A stretch of 37,575 nt of DNA from Deltaproteobacteria bacterium (lineage in GTDB: Bacteria; Myxococcota_A; Polyangia; DRWM01; JAAZOP01), in NCBI GenBank assembly GCA_016218815.1, contig JACRCX010000157.1:1-37575 (forward strand), read 5' to 3'. Within the stretch, counting starts at the first letter, position 1, and each line of letters begins with the position of its first letter. Under the pieces are notes generated by a model. That model saw only the letters and a program-made list of their open reading frames with translations. It was not told where the DNA came from and made no database searches. Below are positions 1-8,088 of the stretch, one piece after another. The translations under genes and the position numbers were made by a program.

Positions 1-98
1 CCTGGAGGCGTTGCGCCGCAGCCCACGCGGTCCGAAGAAGCCGGTCGCTCCTCGCACTCGCTATCCCAAACACACCCACGTCTCCACCGCGAAACTAC

Positions 99-545
99 TT
101 ACACAGGAGACCGGCAAGGTGACACCTTGAAAGGGCTGGCCTGATGCAGGTTCGTGGCCACGCACTTCAGCACACCATGCGCCAGCATGGCGGAGTGCAT
201 CCAGCCGCAGGGATCCTCGTCCTCGGCACTGAAGAAGTCCATGTTGTGCAGTTCGCCGCCCGGCATCACCGCGCTCACGGGATGCTTGTAGAACGCGCGG
301 ATGTCGTCGGCCAGGAAAACACCCGGAGGGAAACCATTGAGCGGATGCTCACAGGCAACGGCGGCTGCCTCGACGGCCACCCGCTCGTCTTCTGGGAGGT
401 GGTTGTATTCGGTGTCGGACAGATCTTGCAGGAGCCCGTGCCGGTCGGCAGCGATCTCCGGCGCGGGGCGGCTTCCGTCCTCCGCGCACCCGAAGGCGCA
501 CGCCACGAGAACGACCCCCGCCACGATGCTCAACCATCTTGCCAT
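99..545 (-). CDS. Small secreted lipoprotein of unknown function (148 aa)
   Basis: No family recognised. The N-terminus has one Arg, a hydrophobic stretch (residues 5-19) and two possible lipobox cysteines, LVAC (Cys16) or AFGC (Cys20), so export and lipid anchoring are likely. The mature part is acidic up to about residue 115, with four further Cys and no repeats or transmembrane segment. The start ATG at 545 is supported by an AAGGAGGGAG Shine-Dalgarno a few bases upstream. It begins 31 nt after the stop of the larger lipoprotein at 577-2013 on the same strand, so the two are probably co-transcribed. Export is well supported; function is not known. Confidence 0.7.
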   Translation of the reverse strand: MARWLSIVAGVVLVACAFGCAEDGSRPAPEIAADRHGLLQDLSDTEYNHLPEDERVAVEAAAVACEHPLNGFPPGVFLADDIRAFYKHPVSAVMPGGELHNMDFFSAEDEDPCGWMHSAMLAHGVLKCVATNLHQASPFKVSPCRSPV

Positions 546-576
546 GAACTCCCTCCTTGCCCAAAGCGCGGGCGGA

Positions 577-2013
577 CTACCACTCGATGTAGGACGACTC
601 GGTCACGGACGGAGCCACCGTTTCGACCAGCAACGCACGGACTCCACCACACCGCTCGTACCAGCCCTGTTCCCAGCGGACGGCCCAGCCTCCGCCGGCA
701 GCTTCGACCGCCTCGATCAGGTCGTGTTCCTCGACGACCGCGCCATCGCGCCAACGCGCCAACGGCTCGGGTTCGCCATTGAAGCCACCCCGGTAGAGCA
801 CGACCGTCTCGGCGGGGTCGCAGGACAGCACGGCCGGCCAGCCGGACTCCGACGATGGCAGGTCGGCGAGCGGCAGGGAGAGGGTTTGTTCGACGGTTCC
901 GGACCCTGCGAGCCAGAGCAGGTCGGTCCGGTCCAGCAACGGACGAACCGGCCCGGCGATCCACACGTCGAGACCCAGGACGCTGGAACCGTCGGGCGCG
1001 AGACAGAGATCGGGTCCCGCGCCGGGACCGAGCATGAGCGGGTCGGCCGATCCGGGATCCCAGCCGTCCAGCCAGATGGCATCGATCTGGTCGGGCGGAT
1101 CCCCGTTCCAGGGACCCAGTCCGGCAACGACGTCGATGCCGCCATCCGTACGGAGCATCGCATCGGCTGGGAAGTACCCGAGGTCGGGATCGGCGCCCCG
1201 AAGGCAGTAGGCTTGCACGAGATCGAACGTGTCGCCGCTCTGTTCGACGTGCCCGAAGCACAAGGTGGTGACCTGGGCCGAACTGAAGAACAAGTGGAGC
1301 AACTCGTCCGCATCCCGCTGGAAGCGACCCCGGACGTTCGCACGGTAGCCGCGCGGCATTTCCAATTCTGCCGGCGAGAACACGGCCGGTGTTTCGATCA
1401 CGCCATCGACGAAGCGCTCGATGACCAAGCTGCCCCACTGATCGTACGTGGCGGACAGAACTGATCCATCATCTTCCTGGAACAGAGCGAGATGCGGCGT
1501 GCCTTCCGAGCCATGCTCCGGCTCGGGCGCATAGGTGGTCTCGGTCACGCCGGCGTCGTCGCGTCGCCGGATGACCTGGACGGCCGTCGACGGGTCGTCC
1601 TCGACGAGCCGGCCGGCGCCCATGAGGCAGCGAGGGCCGCAGCGGCCGATGGGACCGGACATCGGTCCGTCAAGGACCCGCCGCCGCAACGGCCGTTCGA
1701 AGACCCTGGGGCACCAGCCGTCCGGCGAGGTCACGGCGCAGAAGCCGTCGCGGCAGGCTTCGCCCTCGGCGCAGTCGAAGTCCAGCTCGCACGGCGCGCC
1801 GCTGCCGCCGTCTTCGTCGAGGCCGCCGTCGGCGTCCGCCGGGTCGCCGTCCGGCGCGTCGCCGTCGGAGAGGCCGTCGCCACCGTCCGTCGCGGCGTCG
1901 CCGGGGCCGACGGCTCCGTCGCCGCATGCGGGGACGGCGGCCGCGAGCAACGCCAGCAAGACGCCGGCAAGTCGAGCGCAGGATCTCGAGGCACCCCCAT
2001 CCCGTGGGTTCAT
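577..2013 (-). CDS. Large secreted lipoprotein with acidic linker and Cys-rich motif (478 aa)
   Basis: Signal peptide with lipobox VPAC (Cys30), then an Asp/Gly/Ala-rich linker (about residues 35-70), then a short Cys-rich segment resembling the PCxxDxDCxxGxxCxxGxC motifs common in myxobacterial surface proteins. The remaining about 370 residues alternate short hydrophobic and polar stretches like a beta-rich or propeller domain, but no named family is evident. The open frame extends upstream to 3027. I chose the ATG at 2013 because a perfect AAGGAGG lies 6 nt upstream and the signal peptide starts there; the upstream part of the frame is other DNA (microsatellite and BrnA-like remnant). It is followed by the 148-aa lipoprotein. 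Its upstream region carries the GA microsatellite described separately. Confidence 0.75.
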   Translation of the reverse strand: MNPRDGGASRSCARLAGVLLALLAAAVPACGDGAVGPGDAATDGGDGLSDGDAPDGDPADADGGLDEDGGSGAPCELDFDCAEGEACRDGFCAVTSPDGWCPRVFERPLRRRVLDGPMSGPIGRCGPRCLMGAGRLVEDDPSTAVQVIRRRDDAGVTETTYAPEPEHGSEGTPHLALFQEDDGSVLSATYDQWGSLVIERFVDGVIETPAVFSPAELEMPRGYRANVRGRFQRDADELLHLFFSSAQVTTLCFGHVEQSGDTFDLVQAYCLRGADPDLGYFPADAMLRTDGGIDVVAGLGPWNGDPPDQIDAIWLDGWDPGSADPLMLGPGAGPDLCLAPDGSSVLGLDVWIAGPVRPLLDRTDLLWLAGSGTVEQTLSLPLADLPSSESGWPAVLSCDPAETVVLYRGGFNGEPEPLARWRDGAVVEEHDLIEAVEAAGGGWAVRWEQGWYERCGGVRALLVETVAPSVTESSYIEW

Positions 2014-2075
2014 CCAGGTCCTCCTTCTCCGTACCGCAAGCAGAACGGACGCGATCGGCGGCGACCGCAATTTGC

Positions 2076-2081
2076 AGAATA
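2076..2081 (-). promoter_or_regulatory. Candidate -10 box (TATTCT) of the lipoprotein operon
   Basis: On the minus strand TATTCT lies about 63 nt upstream of the ATG at 2013. The position 17 nt further upstream, where a -35 hexamer would sit, falls inside the (CT)n microsatellite at 2092-2125. No TTGACA-like hexamer is present there, so if this is a promoter its strength could depend on tract length. Sequence-pattern evidence only. Confidence 0.3.
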
Positions 2082-2090
2082 TGCGTGAAT

Positions 2091-2137
<47 letters not shown>

Positions 2138-2315
2138 AGCGATCGGCGGGTCCGCCGGCTGCGCTCTGCGGGCACAGACGCGCCAAACGGCCTCCCCTGG
2201 CCGACGATGAAGCGGGTCGACGCGGAACGCGCTGCCGTCACCTCGATCGACTCCTTCGGGCGAGAGACAGAATGCGCGCGGCCGCCGCGTGGTGTCAAGC
2301 GGTCGTTTCCGGATT

Positions 2316-2385
2316 TCGCGCCAAGGGCGCAAAGAGGCAAAGGGCGCAAAGGCGGAAGGGGCAAAGGACGCGAACGCGGAAGAGG
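2316..2385. repeat. Short degenerate GGCGCAAAGG-type direct repeats
   Basis: Four to five imperfect copies of a GGCGCAAAGG/GGCAAAGG word follow one another between the BrnA-like remnant and the microsatellite. Similar GCGCAAAG repeats occur upstream of accessory genes in many environmental bacteria (recalled from general knowledge, not searched). The rest of 2138-2450 shows no gene or hairpin that I can support. Confidence 0.5.
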
Positions 2386-2450
2386 CGAGCTCGCGGAATC
2401 GAGGGTCAGGGCCCGACGGGTGGGCGCGGCTCGGCGCGTCGGCGGCGGTG

Positions 2451-2763
2451 AGGCGGATCGTCGAGCCCGCGATCGTTTCTTCGGCAGGGCGCTGCCGAGC
2501 GCCACGAGGGCGCGCAGGGCGTCGTTGACGGAGCGCGAGTCGGGAAAGAGCCGGGCGAGGTCCGGGTCGAGCATCCGGAGCAGGGCCGAGGCCCGCGCGG
2601 CCCGCGGCGCGAGCCGCCCGCGGGTCGCTTGGCTCCAGTCGTAGGCTTCGATGGCGTCGTTCCGCGAACCGGCGCGGAACGACCGCCCCTCAGCCCGACG
2701 TCGTCGCTTCGCGACGCCCTGGCGCCGGTCGACGTGTCCTTCGGGCAGTTTCGCGACATCAAC
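2451..2763 (-). pseudogene. BrnA-like antitoxin remnant, reading frame disturbed at both ends
   Basis: In one frame the minus strand encodes a segment with the words YDWSQATRG, RAARASALLRMLDPDLA, FPDSRSVNDALRAL and ALPKKRSR, which resembles CopG-like antitoxins encoded next to BrnT/DUF497 toxins. It follows the BrnT-like remnant closely, as in that operon type. The only well-placed ATG (2759, 12 nt after the BrnT stop) is in a different frame from the conserved part, and there is no ATG, GTG or TTG at a suitable place in the conserved frame. That frame also has no stop where the family would end; it runs on through the microsatellite. I read this as a frameshifted relic. The approximate ends mark the recognisable similarity only. 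Confidence 0.5.
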
Positions 2764-2770
2764 CCTGCTC

Positions 2771-3052
2771 CTATTTCCTCCTTTGCGCGGGCGATGCCTT
2801 GCGCGCGCCGATGATCCGCGTCCGGCCGTTCCGGGCTGCTTCGGTGTGGACGACGAACAGGACCCGCCACAGAGCCGACCAGCCGACCGTGATGTTCCGG
2901 CCGGGTTCCAACAGGTCGGCGGCCTCGACGGCGTTGGGGTCCGCCAGACGGTCGACACGGTCCAAGTCAGGTCCGGCCCCAAGGACGGCGTCAAGGCCGG
3001 GAAGTTTCGCCCGCCCAGCCTGGGCAACGGTTGTCGTCCGCCTGTCGATCAT
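2771..3052 (-). pseudogene. BrnT-like (DUF497) toxin, C-terminal half recognisable, N-terminal half diverged
   Basis: The 93-residue frame has the length of a BrnT ribonuclease. Its C-terminal half carries the family pattern: ADPNAVEAAD, then a strand motif ending RVLFVVHTE, then RIIGARKASPAQRR, matching the RIISARKATxxER ending of DUF497 proteins. The N-terminal half lacks the usual WDxxKxxxNxxKH segment, where the catalytic residues of the family lie, so activity is doubtful; a truncated or shifted N-terminus is the simplest reading. The BrnA-like remnant follows 7 nt after the stop. Family assignment is from recalled motifs, not a search. No other gene is evident in 3053-3305. Confidence 0.6.
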
Positions 3053-3243
3053 GGCGTCGCCCGCCGCACCGCCGCGGCCCGTCCCTCCCCCCGGCCCGGG
3101 ACGCGTACAGCACAAGGCACGCCGTCGCGTCGGTCATGCTCATCTGCGGCCACATCGCGCGGGATGAGTTGCCGTTTATCTCCGTCCTGGTAGTCACTCA
3201 TAACCTCTGCGGCGACTAACAGCAAGTAACTCCTATCTTGTGC

Positions 3244-3272
3244 TTGCCACTCATCCCCACAAGAGCTATCGT
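3244..3272 (+). promoter_or_regulatory. Candidate sigma-70 promoter of the AbiE operon
   Basis: TTGCCA (3244-3249) and TATCGT (3267-3272) are separated by exactly 17 nt in a locally AT-richer stretch. Transcription would begin near 3279, which would leave the upstream ATG at 3282 almost without a leader and favours the start at 3306. AbiEi-type antitoxins usually repress their own operon, so an operator may lie here, but I see no clear inverted repeat. Confidence 0.4.
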
Positions 3273-3305
3273 TGATGGCCGTTGGGGGGTGATGCGGCAA
3301 GCAAC

Positions 3306-4112
3306 ATGAGACCTCTCGACTACTTCGCGACGCACCCGCTGTTCCGGCTGGAGGAGTTCACCAACGTCCACCAGGCAGGGAAACGGCTCAAGCCCGGGTC
3401 CAGCCTGGCATCGGTGAAGCAGCACATCCGCGCCGGAAACCTCCTGCACATCCGCCGAGGGATCTACGCGGTCGTGCCTCGCGGGCAACGATCCGACGGC
3501 GTGGTGGTCGATCCGTACGTTCTCGCCGGCAAGCTGGCCCCCGACGCGGTGGTCGCGTACCACGGGGCTCTTCAGTTCCACGGCAAGGCCCATTCGCTGA
3601 CGCGCCGGGTCCCGTTCCTCACGGCGACCCGGACCAAGGCGTTCGCGTTCCGCGGGACCGAGTTTGTCCCGGTTCCGGTTCCCCCGCCGCTTCGTGCGCT
3701 GCCCCGGATGGGTGGCGGCATTCTGGAGAGGCCGCGCGACGGCACGACAGTACGCGTGACCAGTCTGGAGCGCACCCTGGTCGATGTCCTCGATGCACCG
3801 CGTCACGGCGGAGGCTGGGAGGAGATCTGGCGGTCGCTCGAGTCCGTGGAGTTCTTCGATCTCGACGCGGTCATCGACTACGCGTTCAAGCTCGAGTCGG
3901 CGGTGGCCGTGGCGAAGGTGGGCTTCTACCTGGAACAGCATCGCGAGGAGCTGATGGTCGAGGACCAGCACCTGGAACGCCTGCGCGAACGTGCGCCCCG
4001 GCGGCCGATGTACCTGGAGCGCGGCAAGCGCGAGCCGGGCAAGCTGGTGTCCGGCTGGAACCTGGTGGTTCCCGAGCGCGTGCTCCACCGCAGTTGGGCG
4101 GAGGTCGCATGA
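3306..4112 (+). CDS. abiEi: AbiEi-type antitoxin / transcriptional autoregulator (268 aa)
   Basis: Antitoxin of a type IV (AbiE) toxin-antitoxin pair: it does not bind the toxin but counteracts it and represses the operon. The N-terminal about 65 residues form a winged-helix-like region (FRLEEFTNVHQ, then HIRRGIYAVVPRG), followed by the family block DPYVLAGKLAPDAVVAYHGAL and, around residue 145, RVTSLERTLVDVLDAP, all typical of AbiEi-like proteins. The stop overlaps the next start in ATGA, the standard antitoxin-toxin arrangement. An in-frame ATG at 3282 would add 8 residues; I prefer 3306 because of the candidate promoter position and a G-rich stretch upstream. Family membership is fairly certain; phage-abortive activity is not shown by sequence. 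Confidence 0.85.
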   Translation: MRPLDYFATHPLFRLEEFTNVHQAGKRLKPGSSLASVKQHIRAGNLLHIRRGIYAVVPRGQRSDGVVVDPYVLAGKLAPDAVVAYHGALQFHGKAHSLTRRVPFLTATRTKAFAFRGTEFVPVPVPPPLRALPRMGGGILERPRDGTTVRVTSLERTLVDVLDAPRHGGGWEEIWRSLESVEFFDLDAVIDYAFKLESAVAVAKVGFYLEQHREELMVEDQHLERLRERAPRRPMYLERGKREPGKLVSGWNLVVPERVLHRSWAEVA

Positions 4113-5095
4113 ACCGCACTCCACGGGCGCCGGCCGGCGAGCTCACGACGACGGGTTTCGGCGCGGAGCCGCTCGAGAAGGTCCACCGCTTGCTGGCGCT
4201 CCTCGACGCGCTCGGCAGCCATCCGTTCCTGAAGACGCGGCTCGCGTTGAAGGGCGGCACCGCGCTCCATCTTTTCCACTTCGACGTGCCGCGTCTTTCG
4301 GTGGACATCGACCTCAACTATCTGGGCGCCACCGACCCGGAGACGATGCTCGCCGAGCGGCCGAAGGTCGAGCAGGCAGTGCAGGCCGTCTGCTCGCGCG
4401 AGGGTCTGGCCGTCCGGCACGTCCCCACCGGCCACGCGGGCGGGAAATGGAGGCTCGGCTACCTCGGGTCGAAGGGCGCGGCGGGAAACCTGGAGCTCGA
4501 CATCAACTTCCTGTTGCGCACGCCGCTCTGGCCGTGCGTCGTGCTGGAGTGCCGCGCGGTCGGGCCGGTCCGGGCGGCGCCGGTCCGCGTGCTGGACCTG
4601 CACGAGCTGGCGGCGGGAAAGCTGGCGGCGCTCCTGGACCGGAGCGCCAGCCGGGACGTCTTCGATGCGCGCGCTCTCCTCGCCGCCCCGGGGCTGGACC
4701 GCGGCAAGCTCCGGGTCGGTTTCGTCGTGTACGGAGGCATCAGCCGGAGGGACTGGCGCACGGTGTCGCCGAAGGATGTGAACCTCGAACCGACCGAGGT
4801 CGAGAGGGAGCTGGTCCCGATGCTGCGGGCCGAGCACGCTCCGGCGAGGGGGGAAGTCGCGGGGTGGACGCGGAAACTCGTCGCCGAGTGCCGGAAACGA
4901 CTATCGCTGGTGCTGCCGCTCCGCCGCGCGGAGCGCGAGTTCCTCCGGCGGCTGAACGAGGAGGGCGATATCGTCCCGGAGCTGATCTCGGCCGACGCGG
5001 GGATGCAGGCGACGCTGCGCGGGCATCCGGGGCTCAGGTGGAAGGCGCTCAACGTCCGGAGGCATCGGGGGGTGGGCGAGGCGAACGAGGAGTAG
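4109..5095 (+). CDS. abiEii: AbiEii-type nucleotidyltransferase toxin (328 aa)
   Basis: Toxin of the type IV pair, a polymerase-beta-fold nucleotidyltransferase; characterised relatives modify tRNA acceptor ends. The catalytic signature is complete: LKGGTALHL (Gly49-Gly50) followed by SVDIDL with Asp66 and Asp68. Further downstream is the family block LDLHELAAGKLAALLDR followed by RDVFDA. Length is normal for the family (about 300 residues). Translation is coupled to abiEi by an ATGA overlap, with GGAGG at 4100-4104. No frameshift is seen, so the pair looks functional, in contrast with the decayed BrnTA pair just upstream. The gene is followed by a degenerate GGGAAC repeat. Confidence 0.87.
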   Translation: MNRTPRAPAGELTTTGFGAEPLEKVHRLLALLDALGSHPFLKTRLALKGGTALHLFHFDVPRLSVDIDLNYLGATDPETMLAERPKVEQAVQAVCSREGLAVRHVPTGHAGGKWRLGYLGSKGAAGNLELDINFLLRTPLWPCVVLECRAVGPVRAAPVRVLDLHELAAGKLAALLDRSASRDVFDARALLAAPGLDRGKLRVGFVVYGGISRRDWRTVSPKDVNLEPTEVERELVPMLRAEHAPARGEVAGWTRKLVAECRKRLSLVLPLRRAEREFLRRLNEEGDIVPELISADAGMQATLRGHPGLRWKALNVRRHRGVGEANEE

Positions 5096-5229
5096 GGACG
5101 GGGAACGGGCTCCAGGGGACAGGGAACAGGCGAACGGGGATCGGGGAATGGGGAATGGGAACTAGGAACCAGGGACTAGGAACTAGGAACACGGGACACG
5201 GAGGGCGGAACGGGGAACAGGGAACACGT
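5096..5229 (+). repeat. Degenerate GGGAAC/GGGAATG/CTAGGAAC tandem repeat, copy 1
   Basis: About 130 nt made of imperfect 6-8 nt words (GGGGAAC, GGGAATG, GGAACTA, GGAACCA, ACGGGACACGG) on the plus strand between abiEii and the dikinase-like gene. A second array with the same words in the same order and orientation lies at 16369-16503, inside a coding region. The array is purine-rich and has many G-runs, so it could form G-quadruplexes. Confidence 0.9.
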
Positions 5230-5290
5230 GGCGGCACGGGATGCTTCCGAGCTGTCGTATACTCGGTCGGCGGGGGAATCGGGTGAGGCG

Positions 5291-7777
5291 ATGTTCGAGC
5301 GGTTGAGGGCGAGGTTCGGGAAGGCGGGGCGGTCGCGCAAGAAGGAGGAGCAGGCGGAGCGGACCGCGGCGGAGCTGCGCGTGCTGTACGAGCAGTTTCG
5401 CGAGATCCTGGCGGCGAACGACGCGACGCTGCAGACGATCGCGGACGTGGAGGACCGGCTGTCGGGCCGGGTGCCGTTCTCGTTCAACGCGGTGGTGCGG
5501 CAGGTGCGCCGGGCCCTCATGGACGTGTTCGTGATGGTGAAGAACCTCAACCGCATGACGGGCGGGAAGTACGGCGGCCTGTACGACGTGCTGCGGGCGC
5601 TCAACGTGCGGTTCGAGGAGGAGTGCACGGGCCGGCTGGAGGTGCCGCCGGGGCCGATCGTGATCGACGTGGCGAATCTGCGGGCGGCGGACGCGCAGGT
5701 CGCGGGGACGAAGATGGCGAACCTGGGCGAGGTGCGCCGGGCGCTGGGGTTCGACGTCCCGGACGGCTTCGTGATCACGACGACGGCGTACCAGCGATTC
5801 ATCGCGGAGAACGACCTGCGCAAGGGGATCGAGCGGCTGGAGGAGATGCTCGAGACGTACGGGACGAAGGTGGCGGCGGAGGCGTGCCGCAAGATGCAGT
5901 CGGCAGTGCTGGATGCGACGGTACCTTCGGACATCGACCGCTCGATCCACGAAGCGTTCGACAGGCTGGCCGGGGGCGGCGAGATCCTGGTGGCGATGCG
6001 GTCCTCGACGGTGCGGGAGGACCGGACCGGGACATCGCACGCGGGGCAGTATTACACGGAGCTGAACGTGGGGCGCGGCTGGGTCCTGGACGCGTACCGC
6101 TCGGTGCTCTCGAGCGTCTTCGGGCTGAGCGCGGTGGCGTACCGGCTGGGGCACGGGCTGTCGTCGGCGGACACGGCAATGGCGGTGGGCTGCCTGCGCA
6201 TGGTCGCGCCGCGGTGCAGCGGCATCCTGTTCTCGCGCGGCTTCGACGACGCCCAGGCGGACGAGGTGCTGGTGAGCACGGTTGCGGGGCTGTCGGACGG
6301 CCTGGCGGGCGGCTCGGTGAGCGGCGAGGACCTGACGCTTCGCCCCGGGCGGGAGGCGGAAGTTTCGTCGTCGCTGCTGGGGCCGAGGGAGCTGGCGGAG
6401 CTGGTGCGGACGGCGCGGCGGGCGGAGGAGCATTTCGGCTCGCCGCAGGACATCGAGTGGGCGATCTCGGAGCGGGACGAGCTGTTCGTGCTGCAGTGCC
6501 GGCCGATGCTGACGGCGCCGCGAGTGGTGGAGACGAGCCGGGAGGCGTCGCTGCCCGCGGCAGGGGAGCCGCTGCTGTCGGGGGGCCGGACGGCGTGCCA
6601 CGGCTGCGGGGCGGGGCCGGTGTTCCGCGTGCAGTCCGACCAGGACCTGGACAACGTCCCGCAGGGCGCGGTGCTGGTCGCCCCGCACTCGTCGCCGCGC
6701 TTCTCGCAGGTGATGACGCGCTGCGCGGCGATCGTGACGGACGCCGGCTCGCCGACGGGGCACATGTCGATCCTGGCGCGCGAGTTCGGGGTCGCGGCGA
6801 TCGTGGGTCTGCCGGGCGCCACGTCGGCGCTGCGGGACGGGCAGTCCGTGACCGTCGATGCGACGCGGCGGATGATCTGGGATGGACGCGAGGAGGCGGC
6901 GCTGCGGACGTGCGCCGCGGGCGGGCCGATCGTGGTGACGCCGGCGCTGCTCAAGCTGCGGTGCATGGCGGAGCTGATCACGCCGCTCAACCTGGTCGAC
7001 CCGGCCTCGCGCGAATTCACGCCCGCCGGGTGCCGGTCGCTGCACGACATCACGCGCTTCGTCCACGAGAAGCTATTCGACTCGATGTTCCACCTGGCGG
7101 ACAAGGCGGCGCAGGCGAAGATCGCCTCGGCGGAGCTGGAGGGGCGGCTGCCGTTCGTGATCCACGTCTTCGACCTGGGGGGCGGGTTCGCGGACGGCGT
7201 CGCCGGCACGGGCCGCGTCTATGTCGATGAGATCCGCTCCGCGCCGCTGACCGCGTTCCTCACCGGCTTCCAGGACCCGCGCATCCATTGGGACAAGCCG
7301 CGCGCGGTGTCGGGGGGCGGGTTCCTCACGGTGCTGGGCGAGGCGATGGTGACGCCGCCGGCGGCGGAGCAGGGGGTGGGCCGCTTCAGCTTCGCGACGA
7401 TTTCCGACCGCTACATGAATTTCAGCACCAAGGCGGGCTACCACTACAACACGGTCGATACGTGGTGCGGGGCGAGCATCAACAAGAACTACATCCACTT
7501 CCGCTTCCAGGGGGGCGGGGCGGGCGAGGTGCGGCGCGCGCGCCGCTGCGAGTTCCTCTCCATCGTCCTGGGCAACCTCGACTTCAAGGTCTCGTGCCGC
7601 TCGGACATCCTGTTCGGGCGGCTGGAGAAGTACGACCGCGAGGTGGTGCTGCAGCGTCTGGTCCAGCTCGGCCGCCTCACCCTGTGCGCCCGGCAGCTCG
7701 ACATGCTGATGGAGTCGGACGACAGCCCGGCGTTCTTTGCCAAGGCGTTCCTGGCGGACGAGATGGATCGGTTCTAG
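5291..7777 (+). CDS. PEP-synthase/PPDK-like protein with non-canonical C-terminal domain, paralog A (828 aa)
   Basis: Contains the ATP-grasp-like nucleotide-binding domain of PEP synthase and pyruvate phosphate dikinase (about residues 135-415: NLGEVRRALGFDVPDGFVIT, RSSTVREDRTGTSHAGQYY, QDIEWAISERDELFVLQCRPM) and the swivelling phosphohistidine domain (about 440-535) with the key His491 in SPTGHMSI. In known enzymes this His carries phosphate from ATP to a substrate bound in a C-terminal TIM barrel. Here the barrel is not recognisable; about 290 residues of an unassigned domain follow, with FTPAGCRSLHDI, HEKLFDSMF, DLGGGF and a GYHYNTVDTWCG block, all shared with the paralog at 19062-21638. 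The N-terminal about 120 residues look helical. ATG 5291 was preferred to an earlier in-frame start at 5228 that abuts the repeat. The acceptor substrate is unknown; it need not be pyruvate. Its stop is 5 nt from the converging lipoprotein gene. Confidence 0.85.
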   Translation: MFERLRARFGKAGRSRKKEEQAERTAAELRVLYEQFREILAANDATLQTIADVEDRLSGRVPFSFNAVVRQVRRALMDVFVMVKNLNRMTGGKYGGLYDVLRALNVRFEEECTGRLEVPPGPIVIDVANLRAADAQVAGTKMANLGEVRRALGFDVPDGFVITTTAYQRFIAENDLRKGIERLEEMLETYGTKVAAEACRKMQSAVLDATVPSDIDRSIHEAFDRLAGGGEILVAMRSSTVREDRTGTSHAGQYYTELNVGRGWVLDAYRSVLSSVFGLSAVAYRLGHGLSSADTAMAVGCLRMVAPRCSGILFSRGFDDAQADEVLVSTVAGLSDGLAGGSVSGEDLTLRPGREAEVSSSLLGPRELAELVRTARRAEEHFGSPQDIEWAISERDELFVLQCRPMLTAPRVVETSREASLPAAGEPLLSGGRTACHGCGAGPVFRVQSDQDLDNVPQGAVLVAPHSSPRFSQVMTRCAAIVTDAGSPTGHMSILAREFGVAAIVGLPGATSALRDGQSVTVDATRRMIWDGREEAALRTCAAGGPIVVTPALLKLRCMAELITPLNLVDPASREFTPAGCRSLHDITRFVHEKLFDSMFHLADKAAQAKIASAELEGRLPFVIHVFDLGGGFADGVAGTGRVYVDEIRSAPLTAFLTGFQDPRIHWDKPRAVSGGGFLTVLGEAMVTPPAAEQGVGRFSFATISDRYMNFSTKAGYHYNTVDTWCGASINKNYIHFRFQGGGAGEVRRARRCEFLSIVLGNLDFKVSCRSDILFGRLEKYDREVVLQRLVQLGRLTLCARQLDMLMESDDSPAFFAKAFLADEMDRF

Positions 7778-7782
7778 CGCCG

Positions 7783-8079
7783 CTACTTGGGGGTCTTCGG
7801 CTTGGGGAGGCGCATGACGCGGGTGGCGCGGAGGGTGGAGCCGTCCTGGTCGTAGGCGATGCGGACGACGTCGCCGGCTTCCGGCTTGGCGTTCAGCTCG
7901 GCGTCGGCGATGTCGAAGCGCAGCTCGGCGTTGGGCGGAAGCTCGTCGCGTACCACGATACCGTGCGTCCCCGTGTCGACCTGGACCACGGTGCCTTGCA
8001 CGACCTTGGGGTGGGCGCAACCCAGGGCGGCGGGAAGGAGGAGGAAGGCGAAGGCGAGGGTGCGGATGACGATGTTCAT
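7783..8079 (-). CDS. Small lipoprotein downstream of TauE/SafE (98 aa)
   Basis: Signal peptide ending in an ALGC lipobox followed by about 75 residues predicted to be mainly beta (VVQGTVVQVDTGTHGIVV, ELRFDIADAEL, DVVRIAYDQDG), reminiscent of small OB-fold or DUF5666-like periplasmic proteins, but not firmly assigned. The ATG at 8079 is chosen because TAGGAG, overlapping the stop of the permease gene, sits at good distance; the ATG at 8085 is too close. It is the last gene of the three-gene minus-strand operon (membrane protein, TauE/SafE, lipoprotein), so it may assist the permease on the periplasmic side. That role is inference from position. Confidence 0.7.
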   Translation of the reverse strand: MNIVIRTLAFAFLLLPAALGCAHPKVVQGTVVQVDTGTHGIVVRDELPPNAELRFDIADAELNAKPEAGDVVRIAYDQDGSTLRATRVMRLPKPKTPK

Positions 8080-8088
8080 GACCATCTC

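Noticed and set aside
3049..3300. 83-codon minus-strand frame upstream of the BrnT-like remnant
   Set aside because: No recognisable family and no ribosome site; it overlaps the AbiE promoter region.
5096..5229. Possible CRISPR array
   Set aside because: Words of 6-8 nt without regular spacers and no cas genes nearby; it is a degenerate tandem repeat.
5232..5263. TATACT box and GTGGCGGCACGG word upstream of the first dikinase-like gene
   Set aside because: No -35 at the right distance for TATACT, and the GG to GC spacing does not fit a sigma-54 site (11 instead of 10 nt).
5228..5290. Upstream start of the first dikinase-like gene
   Set aside because: It begins at the edge of the GGGAAC repeat and adds residues not shared with the paralog; ATG 5291 is a better start.
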